This document shows positions 21,686-33,990 of a stretch of DNA of 40,034 bases, in pieces. This DNA is from Conidiobolus incongruus B7586 (taxonomy: Eukaryota; Entomophthoromycota; Entomophthoromycetes; Entomophthorales; Conidiobolaceae): positions 1 to 40,034 of the forward strand of contig JNEM01016255.1 of the NCBI GenBank assembly GCA_000697335.1, read 5' to 3'. The notes under the pieces were generated by a model. The model had not been told where the DNA came from. It did no database searches and saw only the letters and a program-made list of their open reading frames with translations. Position 1 is the first letter of the stretch. Each line of letters starts with the position of its first letter. The translations under genes and the position numbers were made by a program.

Positions 21686-22994
21686 CTTTGTATTTTAAAT
21701 AATTGGTATTTTTTATAATTAAAAATAAATAAACATTTTGATATATGATATATAAAAATAAATATATAATATAAATTTAATAATTTCTTTTATTATAAAT
21801 AATTTTTTGCTATACTTTTAATAAACTTTCAACACTTAAAAAATAATTCTTTTTATGAAAGATTGAAATTTAATATTGCACAAACTAATTAAATTTTTTT
21901 ATAGAAATTTTTTTTCTTATAAGCTAGTTTTTTAATTACTTAAAGTAAATATAATTATATAGGTTACAATTTAAAAAATATACTAGATATAATAGTTTTT
22001 TTAGTTATCTTTAATTAGAAAATTTTTTAAAGTTTTAGATATATGTATTTTATAATTATTATATAAAATAATAAGTCTTTTTAAATTATATTAGAAATAC
22101 TAATTAAAAGTATTTTTATTTAAAAAAATAATATAAAGTTTATTATTAAATAATTTTCCTTTAAAAATTAAATAAAAATAACATATATTATTATAATTTA
22201 TTATAATAATTAACATTCACTTATTAATAAAATATTTATTTTAAAAGATATATAAAAAAGTTAATTTAACTTAATTTAACATTTTGATTTATATTTTAAT
22301 AAAAAATTATATATAAAAATTTAAGATTCATTAATTATAATTATTTATTATAAAAGTTTAAGTTTCTAATAATATTTTAGTAAGATTTGTTTAATAATAG
22401 CTATTTTAACTTTTTCAAGCTTTAGTTAAATTATAAGATATTTATTTTATATTTTTATTTATTAATTTAAATTTAAATTTTAATATATATAAAATACTTA
22501 TAAAACTAATATTAAAGTATTTAAATAATTTTTTAATTAAAATAAAAAGATATTTTTTAATATATTTTCTCACTCTATTAATAAATAAAAAAATAATAGT
22601 TAATGTTAGTATTTTAAATTTTAATAAGTTTTAAATAATTCCTTTTTTAATTTTAAAATAGTTTACTTAATAATAAATAGTTAATCTAAATATTACTTTA
22701 TTATTAAAAATTTCTTATAAATTTTAAATAATTTTAAAAGATTTATAGTTAAATTTTACTAATACTAAAATAAAAAACTTTTAATAATTACTATTTAGTT
22801 TAAATATAATTAAATTAAATAACTAATTTTAAAAAGTTAATTTTTTAATCAAAAAAATTTAATATATATATTTATATATATAATTTAAACATATATAATC
22901 TTTTATTTATTTTATATATACCTATTTATTTAAAAATAATAATATTTTTGAAAAATCAGAAATTAAAAAATTTCCTATTATTTTAAATTTAAGG
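21686..22994 (-). mobile_element. Mariner (Tc1/mariner) element, copy A, heavily decayed
   Basis: A 1309 bp copy, full length by alignment with copy B at 30211-31518 (1308 bp), flanked by TA on both sides (21684-21685 and 22995-22996). The ends form imperfect inverted repeats. The left begins CTTTGTATTTTAAATAATTGG and the right, read inward, begins CCTTAAATTTAAAATAATAGG. The transposase would be on the minus strand, but almost every C and G has been lost to T and A and many stops interrupt the frame. Only homology to copy B reveals it: for example 22442-22444 reads TAA where copy B has TAG and other mariners have a Trp codon. It is certainly inactive, and either older or more strongly mutated than copy B. 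Confidence 0.9.
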
Positions 22995-25334
22995 TAATAT
23001 TATTAAAATTTCTTAATTAAAATTAAATCAAAAATACAAAAATAAAATTAAAAAAATCAAATAAAGGAATATATAAATATTTAATTATTTTTTTATTTTA
23101 AAATTAAGATATAACTTTACAATAATATATTATTTTTAAAACTAGAACATTCTATTAATATTTAATATAATAATCTTTCTAATTTTTTTAGTTTAATATA
23201 TGTTATATTAATTTCAATATTATTCAACAAATATTGAAAAAATTTATATATTAAACAAATTTTAATAAATTTTATATTAGGTAAGTTTTTTCATTGATTT
23301 TTTATATGGATATATTTTTAATTTGTTTTTCATATTAATATTTGTTTTTAAAGTCTAATCAGCTTTATTATTTAAAAATTAAATATATAAATTAAATTTC
23401 ATAATAAATTTTTAATTAACTAATCAAATATTTTTTATAACTGATTAATAAAGATATTTAATGAATTTGAAATTTAATTAATACTTATAACAATAGTAAT
23501 AAATTACAAAATATTTATAATATGATATTGTTAAGTTTTTTAAGTAATATTTATTTATTTAACTTAGGTAACATATTATAGTATTCACTTATTTTATTAA
23601 TAAGACATACTATATAAGTAAATGTTAATATTTTATAAATAAACTACAAGTTTAGTTTAATAGTAAACCTAAATAGTCTTTTAGTTAATATTATCATACA
23701 AAGTATAATTTAAGATAATATATAAAGAAATAAATTTCTAAATAGAGTAATATTTGTCTTTTCTTCTAACTTAAGTAAAGGTAGTAAAAGCCAGCTTTAT
23801 ATTGTTTAATTAATCTTTATTTGTTATATAACAAATTGTTTATTTGGTTATTATATCAGATATTTCACTTTTTGATATTTTTTTAAGTGAAAAGGCAATT
23901 TATAATATTGTTGATGTTGATTATAATAGTAGCTAAGTCTTTACCAAAATTTATTTGTTTTATCAAAAATAAGGTGTTATTGATAATTAACAACAAAATA
24001 TAAATTATAAATGCAAAATTGATTGTTTATAACTCAAGAAAAGCAATCTAGTTGGCTTAATTAATAATACCTTAAAAGATTACTAATATAATATTTTGGA
24101 TTGTGACAGATATATATATAAAATCTTTTTAATTCAACTAATTATTTTAATTAGTTTAATATCAGCTAATATTTAAGTATTTATAATACATTGATATAAA
24201 TTATAATGTTTTAATTATTGTTTGAATAGACTGATTTGAATACAAAAGTGCAGATGCTGCCCTTATTATTTCAAACTACTGAAAGTGGTCTGAGTTGGGT
24301 ATTTTGGTTTACAACTCAAAATTATCAATTGTTGATTTTACTCTAACCAATCAGTTTCAACTCCAAGTAAGTTTAAATCCTCTCACTTTAACTCTTAAAT
24401 CCAAAAATATTGATGACAATTTAATAGGCTTCAAAACTATTCAAGTAACTAAAATGTCCATTATATTTCATTATATATTAATCTTTAGGCTAGTTTAATT
24501 TCAATTGTCCCATGGAATTTGAGCTTATTGAGAAGGATTGTCAACTCTTCAATTTTAGATTGAAGAGTTTTGGGAATTTAGAGAAATATCAAGAAATAAA
24601 ACAATAACAAAAATATTAATAATCTGAATCGATTTCGCTATTTCTATTTATTGGGGCTCAGATAATTTTATAAAATTCAAAATATAAAACTAGTCAAAAT
24701 TGATAAGGGCGTTGAGTGAGTTGAATTGTTTCAATATTATGAAATTTACTCTGGTTATTATAATAGATCTATTTATTATTAAGATTATATTGACGAATTT
24801 GCTCGAAAGGAAGCAGGGCAAAATGATACTAGAAGTTTGTTTCCCAAGTACTAGTACATTATTGTTCCTGTACTCATCATTGTTCTCTTAGCGGGAACTG
24901 ACAATACTCCTGAAGAGGGTTAGAATAAGAATTAAATTTAAGAGTTTGGATAGGAATAAAGGTTATCAGAATAATAAAAAAGATGCATTATTGGATTTTG
25001 GTTAGGATTAAAATTGGGTTAAATTGAAAGATTAAATAATATTTTCATATCTATGCAAATTGAATTGAATTAGTAAAAAATTGATATCAAAATAAACCAA
25101 AATTTAGATTTTATTATTTATATATTGAATATTTTATAAATAAATATTTCAAATAAATTAAAGTATTATTAGTTAATCAAATTACAAAAATTAAATTATC
25201 AAAAATATCAATGCCTTTATTATGGTTTATAGAATTGAGGAATTAATAAAAGAATGTAATAATAAATAGTAATAATTATAGATAAGAAAAAAATAGAAGA
25301 GAAGATATAAAGAATATGAATCACTGAAGATGAA
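22995..25334. other. AT-rich spacer between mariner copy A and tRNA-Ile
   Basis: Very AT-rich to about 24230. The stretch 24230-24960 is less AT-biased and has two short frames (about 60 codons each) without recognisable products, so it may be decayed coding or transposon DNA. No RNA gene seen. Confidence 0.45.
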
Positions 25335-25408
25335 TGCTCCCAACAGGGATCGAACCTGTGACCTTGGCGTTATTAGCACCACGCTCTAACCAACTGAGCT
25401 ATGGGAGC
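25335..25408 (-). tRNA. tRNA-Ile (anticodon AAU)
   Basis: A 74 nt cloverleaf on the minus strand without intron. The acceptor stem GCTCCCA pairs with TGGGAGC, discriminator A. The anticodon arm is TGGTG-CTAATAA-CGCCA, giving anticodon AAT (A34 normally edited to inosine). The T arm is ACAGG-TTCGATC-CCTGT. Confidence 0.97.
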
Positions 25409-25660
25409 TTGATATTAAAACCATAATTTACTTCTTTTTTCCGTCAATAATTCTGATCCCATAACCTTTTTTCTCCCAAATTTTGATTAAATCTTTTTAC
25501 ACAATAACTATATTTAAACAATTAAAATTTTTATCCATAGAAATTATCTTACACATATTTACAAATTTATAGATCATAAAAATTTTTCAACTTTATCTTA
25601 TTGTATTTTTATTATTCACAAAATAACATATTCACATCACAAATATCATTTTAGTCCAAA

Positions 25661-28416
25661 ATGTAAATAACAAACAAACTTTGAAACAAACATATTTTTT
25701 AAATACTCGTTTGTGGTTTTTAGGAGTAGAATTATTGTTAAATCCCTACCCAAATATAGTACCGAAGATCATATTAAAACACATTTTTCAAAATTGGGAA
25801 CTATTACTGATGTGAAATTGATTAAAAATAAGTAATATTTTCTTGATATATTTCAAGTTCTAAAATATACTAATTTAACGATAGACAAGGAATCTCACGT
25901 AGATTCTGTTATATCGGTTACGAAACTGAAGAAATGGCACAGAAGGCTATCGATTATTTTCACAATACTTTTTTTGATACGTGTAGAATTCAGGTGGAAA
26001 TGGCTAGAAAAGTAAATTTTTATTAAATTAGATTTTTGAACTTGTTTTAATTTTGAGGTTTAGATTAACGATCCCAATCTACCTAGAGCTTGGAGTAAGT
26101 ACACCAAAGAGAAAGAAGAAGCTCAAATTTCAAAGGACAAGCCTAGTGAAACATTTAAGAAGGAGAAGGAACCCAAAGATATTTTAGGAGATAACAATCC
26201 CTTGAAATTGTTGGATCAGGTCCATGAAGATCCCAAACTTCAGGAGTATTTGGAGACCATGAAATCGAGGACGAAAGCTAAGACTTGGGCTAATGACGAT
26301 TCTTACTTGTTGAAGACACCCAATGTCAATGCTGATTCTAATGTCAAAGTGAAAATTCCTGTTAAGGATGATGATGATGAGTATCAGGATTTGCCTATTA
26401 AGACTAAATTGAATAAAGATGATCAGGATGAGGATGAGAATGAAGATAAGGAAAATGATGAAGATGTTGGTGAAGAAGAGGATAGATCAGAGAAAGAAGA
26501 GGAGGAAAAGGATGAAATGGTTCACGATGAAACAGTATCCGATATGGATTATTTGAAATCTAGAATGGCTACAAGTGGCAAATCTTTGTTGGAATTGACT
26601 GAGAATGATGACATTGAAATGGATACTCTCGAATCCCACATTCAAGAAGATGATAATCAGTCAGATAAAGGTGATGAAGGTGATGAAGGTGATACAAAGT
26701 CTCAATCTAACGAAACTAACAACAATGTATATATTCAACCATCCAACCAAGATCAAGAAGGTCTCCCTACAAACTTGTCCGACGAAGCCAAAATTCTTGA
26801 CAATGGCCGTCTCTTCCTCAGGAACTTGTCATATACATGTACTGAAGATCATTTGAAAGATTTGTTCAGTCCATTCGGTCAATTAAACGAAGTGCACTTA
26901 CCCATCGACAAATTCACCAAAAAACCTTTGGGTACTGCCTTTGTCCAGTTCCTCATGCCATCCCACGCACTCGACGCATTCAAAAAGCTTTCTGGTACCA
27001 GTTTCTTGGGCAGATTGCTCCATATTTTGCCAGCCCAGGACAAGCTTGAGAAGGACTTGACAGTGGATGCTAAGAACCTGAGCCTTAAGGAGAAGCGCGC
27101 TCTCGAGAAGAAACTCAAGGCTGACAAAGATTTCAACTGGAACAGTTTGTTCATGAGTGCAGATGCTATAGCCGAAAGTATTGCGGATCGTTTAGGTGTG
27201 AGTAAGAAAGAGGTATTGGATCCCGAATCCAATAACGTTGCTTTGAGATTGGCATTAGCTGAAACTAATATCATCAACGAAACTAAACAATATCTGATTG
27301 ATGTAATTTTATCAGATATTATAAAATTACTTATACTAACTGAATTTTTAGAATGGAATCGACGTCACTTCATTCAAGAAGAAAGAACGTAGTGATACAG
27401 TTATTCTAGTTAAGAATATTCCCTATGGAACTACCGAAGATGAATTGAGAAATTTATTTGGCAAGCATGGTGAATTGGGCAGAATTTTGATTCCTCCAGC
27501 TCAAACTATTGCAGTTGTCGAATATCTTCATCCCACTGAAGCTAGATCAGCTTTCAAATATTTAGCATACAGAAGATTTGGTGACGCTCCCATTTATTTG
27601 GAAAAAGCACCTGTCAATGTGTTTAAGACTTCTGCACCCACTAACTCATTAAATCAACAATCTGATTCAAAAGCTAAAATTGATGCCAAGTCTCAAATTG
27701 TTGATCAAGTGTTGGATACTCATACTATAACTGATGATTTGGAAACAACCACCATCTTTGTCAAGAATCTTAACTTCGATACGACAGTTGCTAGCTTACG
27801 CAAAGTGTTTGAACCCATTGGTGGGGTCAAATCCGTCACCATCAAAACAAAACCCGATCCCAAACGCCCCGGCCGCACATTGTCCCTCGGTTTTGGTTTC
27901 GTCGACTTTAACAATCGCGAAAGCGCATTAAAAGCTTTGCAATCCCTCCAAGGTTTCAACCTTGACGGCCACTCTTTGATCCTAAAACAGGGTAAAACCG
28001 ATCTCAGTAAGAGCGTCACCTCCAAGACGGAAAAAGGACCCAAGGGCACCAAACTCATTGTCAAGAATGTTCCCTTCGAAGCCACTAAAAAAGAAATCAA
28101 AGAATTGTTTGCTACCTTTGGTCAACTCAAATCCGTACGTCTTCCCACTAAATTCTCGGGCGGCCACCGAGGTTTTGCATTCTTAGAGTTTACAACGGCT
28201 CAAGAAGCTAAAAATGTCCTGGATCAGGTGGCTAATACTCACTTGTATGGTAGACATTTAGTACTGGATTGGGCTCAGGAAGATGAGGGAGTTGACGATA
28301 TTCGCAAGAAGACCAGTAGATTGTTTGATAAAGTTAAAGATGGCGAAAGTGGTAAGAATAAGAAGAGGAAGATTAATATGGAAGAGACTGACGTAATGGA
28401 CGAAGATGAATTTTAA
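25661..28416 (+). CDS. MRD1: Multiple RNA-binding domain protein 1 (U3-dependent 18S rRNA processing)
   Basis: Nucleolar protein of the small-subunit processome (RBM19 homologue), needed for early pre-rRNA cleavages that produce 18S rRNA. Exons, join(25661..25662,25724..25831,25885..26011,26064..27302,27352..28416), give 846 aa, in the family range. Introns are 61, 53, 52 and 49 nt. The first splits the start codon as AT|G, giving M-S-R-I-I-V-K-S-L-P, the expected N-terminus. There are five RRMs: 1 at about 2-78 (exons 2-3), then PRAWSKYT, a long Asp/Glu-rich linker (about 175-285), RRM2 at about 326-403 (RLFLRNLSY), RRM3 about 507-580 (VILVKNIPYG), RRM4 about 624-708 (TIFVKNLNFD, GFGFVDF), RRM5 about 725-800 (LIVKNVPFEA, RGFAFLEF). 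It ends with a Lys-rich segment and acidic tail. The start is inferred; the rest of the model is secure. Confidence 0.95.
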
Positions 28417-29137
28417 TGCTTTTAAACATTGTTGTTAATTTATAGAATAATTTTTTTTGGTTAATATTATACCATATTTAAATAATATAAATATTAAAAT
28501 AAATAATTGATCAATATTTTTAATTCTTATATAATCTTTAATAATATATTTTAATTTTGAATTTATAATATTTGATAGCTTAGATTAATTTAATAAAGAT
28601 AAAAATTAGTCAATTTTTAGTAATTTTTCAATTCAAAAAAAATTGAGAATTTCACTTTTATTATGAGAGTAATTGATTATAAATATAATGAATTATTACA
28701 AACTTATGGAATAATTACTGAACTGGTATATATCAAGACTATATTAATCCATTAAAATTTAAACACTTTACTAAATAAAAATATTAATTTATCAAATGTT
28801 GAGTATATTGCCAAAAAAGTGGATTATATAAAACAATATAAAACAATATGATAACAAATTTGAACTTTAGATAATTGCTAGAAAAAATATTTTTTTAATA
28901 AAAATATTAACATTAGTCAATAATTAATATTATATTCATTATTTTATATTTTTTGTATCAGATAATTAATTTATCAATGAAATAATTTCTTAAAATTAAT
29001 GTATAATTAAGATAAAAATTTTATTATGGTATGAAGAGTAATAATTGTTTTATTCTTCAAATGGTTATACCTTTTTCGAAAGGTTATTTACTGGTGTATG
29101 AATTTTGTGATAATCATTTTTAAAACTTCATAACACT

Positions 29138-29177
<40 letters not shown>

Positions 29178-30210
29178 AATTTTTTAAATTATTTTAACAA
29201 TAAATTTAATTAAAATTTCATTAAAAATTATAATTATATTTTGAAATCAAATATTCATTTCTAAACACTGACTAAATTTCAATTTGATCAAAATTGTAAA
29301 TTTAATCCAAACTTTATCTAAAAATTATTTTAAATAAATTTAATAAAATGATTCATTCTGATTACTAAGTAATCAAGAAATTAATGTCATAATTAATATG
29401 GCGTTTCATACCTACTTTTAATCTAATATTACTATATAATATTTATGGAGTTATTATAGTTTCAAGTATTAAAAACATTTTAACTTTGATCTTATTATAG
29501 ACAATATTTATAAGTTTTTATAACATAAGATCAAGAATTTTATAATATTTTTATATACTATTGAATTATATTATTTAATTTAACTTATCATAACTTTCAA
29601 ATAATTATCATTATAAATTTAAAATATAAAAAATTATTAATTTACTATTATAATATATAGAAACATATAATATAGTATTTGAAAAAATATATTAATTTAT
29701 ATCAATTTTGAATTTTAGTTATATATATATAATTTACCAAATATTAAATACTATATATTTCATTTTCAAAGTAGTTTTTGCATAAATACATCATATATTA
29801 AAATATATGCTTAAACTAAAACTGAATATTCAAAATATTAATATTTAGTAGAAAAATATTCAATTAATGAATACCTAATGATTATATATCTTTTTAAAAT
29901 TTAAATATATTCAACTTAATACAAAAGATCTTTACTTAATTTATATCCAATTATTATTTATATTTGGTGTTTTTAGATATTTATTGATATTTAGATTATA
30001 TAAAAGCTATTATTTTCACTTAAATAAAAATAATTTTAATATAAAAATATTCAAGATTTTTGAAATTTGTATATATTTTAACATTATTCAATTTTATTAA
30101 ATCTTGTTCTTGCTTAATCAAATATATTATCCAAAGAATACTTGTAAATAATAAGCTAAAATGTATCCAAGTCACATTTTATATAACCCCTTTGGATTTT
30201 CCTGGTATTA
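28417..30210. other. AT-rich spacer left of mariner copy B
   Basis: Over 80% AT by eye, with an (AT)n run at 29141-29168. No gene, RNA or dispersed repeat recognised. Confidence 0.55.
29141..29168. repeat. (AT)n microsatellite, 28 bp
   Basis: Uninterrupted AT dinucleotide run in intergenic DNA. Confidence 0.95.
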
Positions 30211-31518
30211 CTCTGCATTTTTAATAATGGGAATTTTTTGCAATTAAAAATAAATAAACATTTGAATATATGATATATAAAAATAAATATATAATATAAA
30301 TTTAATAGTTTCTTTTATTATTAATAACTTTTTACTATACTTTTAGCAAACTTCTAACACCTAAAAAACAATTCTTTTTATTAAAGACTGAAATTTGATG
30401 TTTCACAAACCAATTAAATTTTCCTACAGAAATTTTCTTTCTTGCAAGCTGGTTTTTTAATTGCCTAAAGCAATTATAATCACATAAGTTATAATCAAAG
30501 GAATATACTGGATGTGGTAGTTCTTTCCAGTTATTTTTAATTAGAAAGTTTTTTACAGCTTTAAATTTATGTATTTTGCAATTATCATGCAAAATAATAG
30601 GTCTTCTCAAATTATATTGAGAACACTAATTAGAAATACTTTTATTTAAAAAAACAATATATAGTTTACTATTAATTGATTTTCCTTCAGGAACTAAATA
30701 AGAATAGCATATACCATTATAATCCATTATAATAATTAACATTCACTTATTAACAAAGTGTTTATTTAAAGGGATTTGTGGAGGGGGTTGATTTAACTTA
30801 ATCCAGCATCTTGATTTGTGTTTTAGTAAAGGATTATACATAGGGATCTAAGATTCATTAATTGTAATTATTCACTGTAAAAGTTTAAGCTTCTAGTAAT
30901 ATTTTAAAAGGTTTTGTTTAACAATAGCTACTCTAGCTTTTTTTTAAGCTTTAGTTAAATTATAAGGTACCTATTTTACATTTTTATTTATTAATTTTAG
31001 TTTAAACTTTAAAATATATAAAATACTTGTAAGACTAATATTAAAGTGCTTAGATAATTCTCTAGCTGAAATAAAAAAGTACTTTTCAATATATTTTTTC
31101 ACTTTATTTACAATTGAAAGAGTAACAGTTGAAGTTGGTTTTCTAGATTTTAACAGGTTTTGAATAGTTTCTCTCTTAGCCTTAAAGTAATTTACCTAGC
31201 AATAAATTGTTGATTTAGATAATACTTCATTACCAAAAGCTGCTTGTAAATTTTAAATAATTTTAGAGGGTTTATGGTTAAGTTTTATTGATACCAAAAT
31301 AAAAGACTTTTGATGATCACTATTTGGTTTAAGCATGATTAAATTAAACAACCAATTTTAAAAAGTTAATTTTTTAATCAAAAAAACTAATATATATATA
31401 TATATATATTAAAAATATATAATTTCCTATTAACTTTGTATATATTTATTCATTTTAAATTAATAATATGTTTGAAAAATCAGAAATTAAAAAATTTCCC
31501 ATTATTTCAAATTCAAGG
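30211..31518 (-). mobile_element. Mariner (Tc1/mariner, D34D) element, copy B, full length but inactive
   Basis: A 1308 bp element with TA target duplications (30209-30210 and 31519-31520). Its imperfect inverted repeats, left CTCTGCATTTTTAATAATGGG and right (inward) CCTTGAATTTGAAATAATGGG, match at 16 of 21 positions. The transposase lies on the minus strand. Translated fragments show an N-terminal helix-turn-helix region, the first catalytic Asp in MDYNGICYSYLVPEG, the second in IILHDNCKIHK and the third in YSFDYNLCDY. Exactly 34 residues separate the last two, the mariner D34D arrangement. The frame has around ten in-frame stops, so no functional transposase is made. At least one stop replaces a conserved Trp (TAG at 30971-30973 before V-P-Y). 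Same orientation as copy A. Confidence 0.94.
30335..30610 (-). pseudogene. Mariner transposase C-terminal fragment (91 codons open)
   Basis: The longest surviving open part of the copy B transposase. It contains IILHDNCKIHK, then NNWKELPHPVYSFDYNLCDY and FRQLKNQLARKK, the second and third catalytic acids and the C-terminal region of a mariner transposase. It starts mid-domain and is not a gene by itself. Confidence 0.9.
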
Positions 31519-33990
31519 TAATAAGACCCATATATCAAGCATTTAAAAATCTGCTCTTTATTAGATTAAATTGGTCTTTTAACAATACCAATAATTTGGT
31601 TATTAATAATTATTTGAATTCTTGAAATAATAGTTTTAATGCAAATACATCTGGAAAATTCCTTATTGACAGACTAAATATATTCCAATAAGCCACTACA
31701 ATTGTATATATATCAAATTTTTGTCATAACCAGGGAAAATAAATATATTCCCAAAATAAACTTATGGATAAGGCTTAATCATATTATAAGAAATTTCAAC
31801 TATATTTATTTTATGAAGCTAGTTTTGCTGATATAGCAAGATATAAACCAAATATCAAATGTTTATAGTAATATTAATTGTTTTTATTATATTAATTGTA
31901 ATGCTTATAGATATTGAATTCATAGTCAATCAATTTTATTAAATTGTATTTGGTTTGATATTAAGCAATTTCTGCTAAATTGGATTATATTAATATGTTC
32001 TAACACTTGAATTAGTATTCCTGATTGTTTTTACTTGATTTCAATATTCTATAATTCATATAATATTTTATAGTTATTATAGGCAATTATGATACTATGA
32101 AATTTACTCATTGAACCATAACTCTGAGGTTGAATGACGATAGTCAAATTCTGATATATTCAATGTATAATATTGGGTTAATGAATCAATTATATTAATA
32201 TAATATTTAAAGATTGTTTTGGTTTAATATATATTGATTTAGTGGAAATATTCTAATATTTGATAATATTGATCTTTCAATTACCCTTACAAGTTTCAAT
32301 GATATAATTATGATTTCAATGAGAAATATTGATTGATATATTGCAATCAATTACCTTCCTTAAAAAGCTTATAACAAATCATCTGAATTTATATTTCCTA
32401 AATTTTGTTGGTATTTTAACTTGATTAATGAACTGCCAAGACCAAAAAAGCAAGTCACTTGGAATTAATCAAACGCTTTGTCATCAATTTTGGGTTGAAA
32501 TGGATATGTTGTAGAACCGTTGGGTGTAATGTAGTCAAATTGTTACACGAAACATTCTATGAATATAGGATATTATATTGTGCTATATTACCTGGCATAG
32601 TTATTGATTATTTGATTTGATATGCCTTTGATATTTATATCTGGTTTAACACTATGATTCATCTAAATAAGAATCACTATGTCTGAATATATTAAAATAA
32701 AACAGTTGTCAATGTTATCTTACTATATGGTAAATATAATTAATACAATCATTTCTATTCTATGTAGTGGTATAGGTTGGCTAAAAAATATTAAAATATT
32801 TCAAGTTTTGTTGTATAAACATATTGTAATTAATTTTCATTATTATTCACAAATTATTTTTTAAAACCTTAGTTGAAATTAAGGATATTATATCATATAT
32901 TATTTAAAATCTAATTATTCAAAAATCTAATTTAATTATGTAATCGATTCTATTCAGTGATATCAAATTGTTAAGAAAAATTATATAATACTCTTTTTTT
33001 TCAAGAACAAATATTAATTTATTAAAATTAATATTTTAAAAACATTGTTAATTATTATAATAGTAATAATGTGATATAATAATGCATAAAAATCTTATAT
33101 TAAAACTTGGCAAAATAAAAAAAAATTTTTTTTTTAATAAAATTAAATTTTATAAATTTAATATGGAGAAAATGAAAATAAATGATATAAAAAATCACGT
33201 GATATCGGGTTAAATATTATTTGATATTAATATTTTTTTTTATAAAAAAAATAATTGATAAATTAAATTTAATCAATAAACCAGCTTAATTAAAAAATTG
33301 GAGAAAACTAATTTAATAGTTAAAAGGATTTCAAATTAAAAAAAATTATCCTCTAAAATGTATTAAATCATAATATTTTTTTAGAAATATAATAATAATA
33401 ATAATGCTAACTGATTATGTGAATATATTTAATGTTTATTTTGATAAAAGCCTTTTTAAACCAAGTTATTGTCATCAAAGCTTGAGTTTGATAAATAATT
33501 CAAATTCAGTTAAACTATTTAACCTCATCAAATCAATAATTGAATCAATACATTTATGTGAAGGTGGAGAATGAGAAAATTCCTTTATTGAGTACAAAAC
33601 AAAATTTTCAATGATGATCTTTTGTCAAAATTGATGAGAGTATGAATTAATAGATAGATTTGTTTCAAGGAAAAAGAACTTTATCACAAGTGAAGTGAGA
33701 TAAATAATGATGTAATATTACAAGATAGTAAGTTCCAAACATTAATAAAAATAAATGAAATAAATTGTTTATATTACATATTATTAATTACCAAAAATAT
33801 ATTTATTAGCATGAAAAAAATGATTACATATTATTATTAGTATTATTATATTATGATTATATTATATTATAGTATAAAAAATTAATTAGCAAGTGATTAA
33901 TACTATGTCAATTAATTTTAATATTGGGTAAATATTACATTACTCCAATTTGAATTTCCATTTTAATTTGAACCACCATCTTCATCTTGG
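31519..33990. other. AT-rich spacer between mariner copy B and the glycosyltransferase
   Basis: No gene recognised. A less AT-biased patch lies at about 32400-32660; its short translations are not assignable. The 33000-33450 part is extremely AT-rich with long A and T runs. Confidence 0.5.

Noticed and set aside
24295-24891. Two short plus-strand frames (24295-24498 and 24700-24891)
   Set aside because: No recognisable domain; the second lacks an ATG at its start. Kept only as part of an unassigned less AT-biased patch.
32679-32864. 61-codon plus-strand frame
   Set aside because: Low-complexity Ile/Tyr/Lys product in AT-rich spacer; no support.
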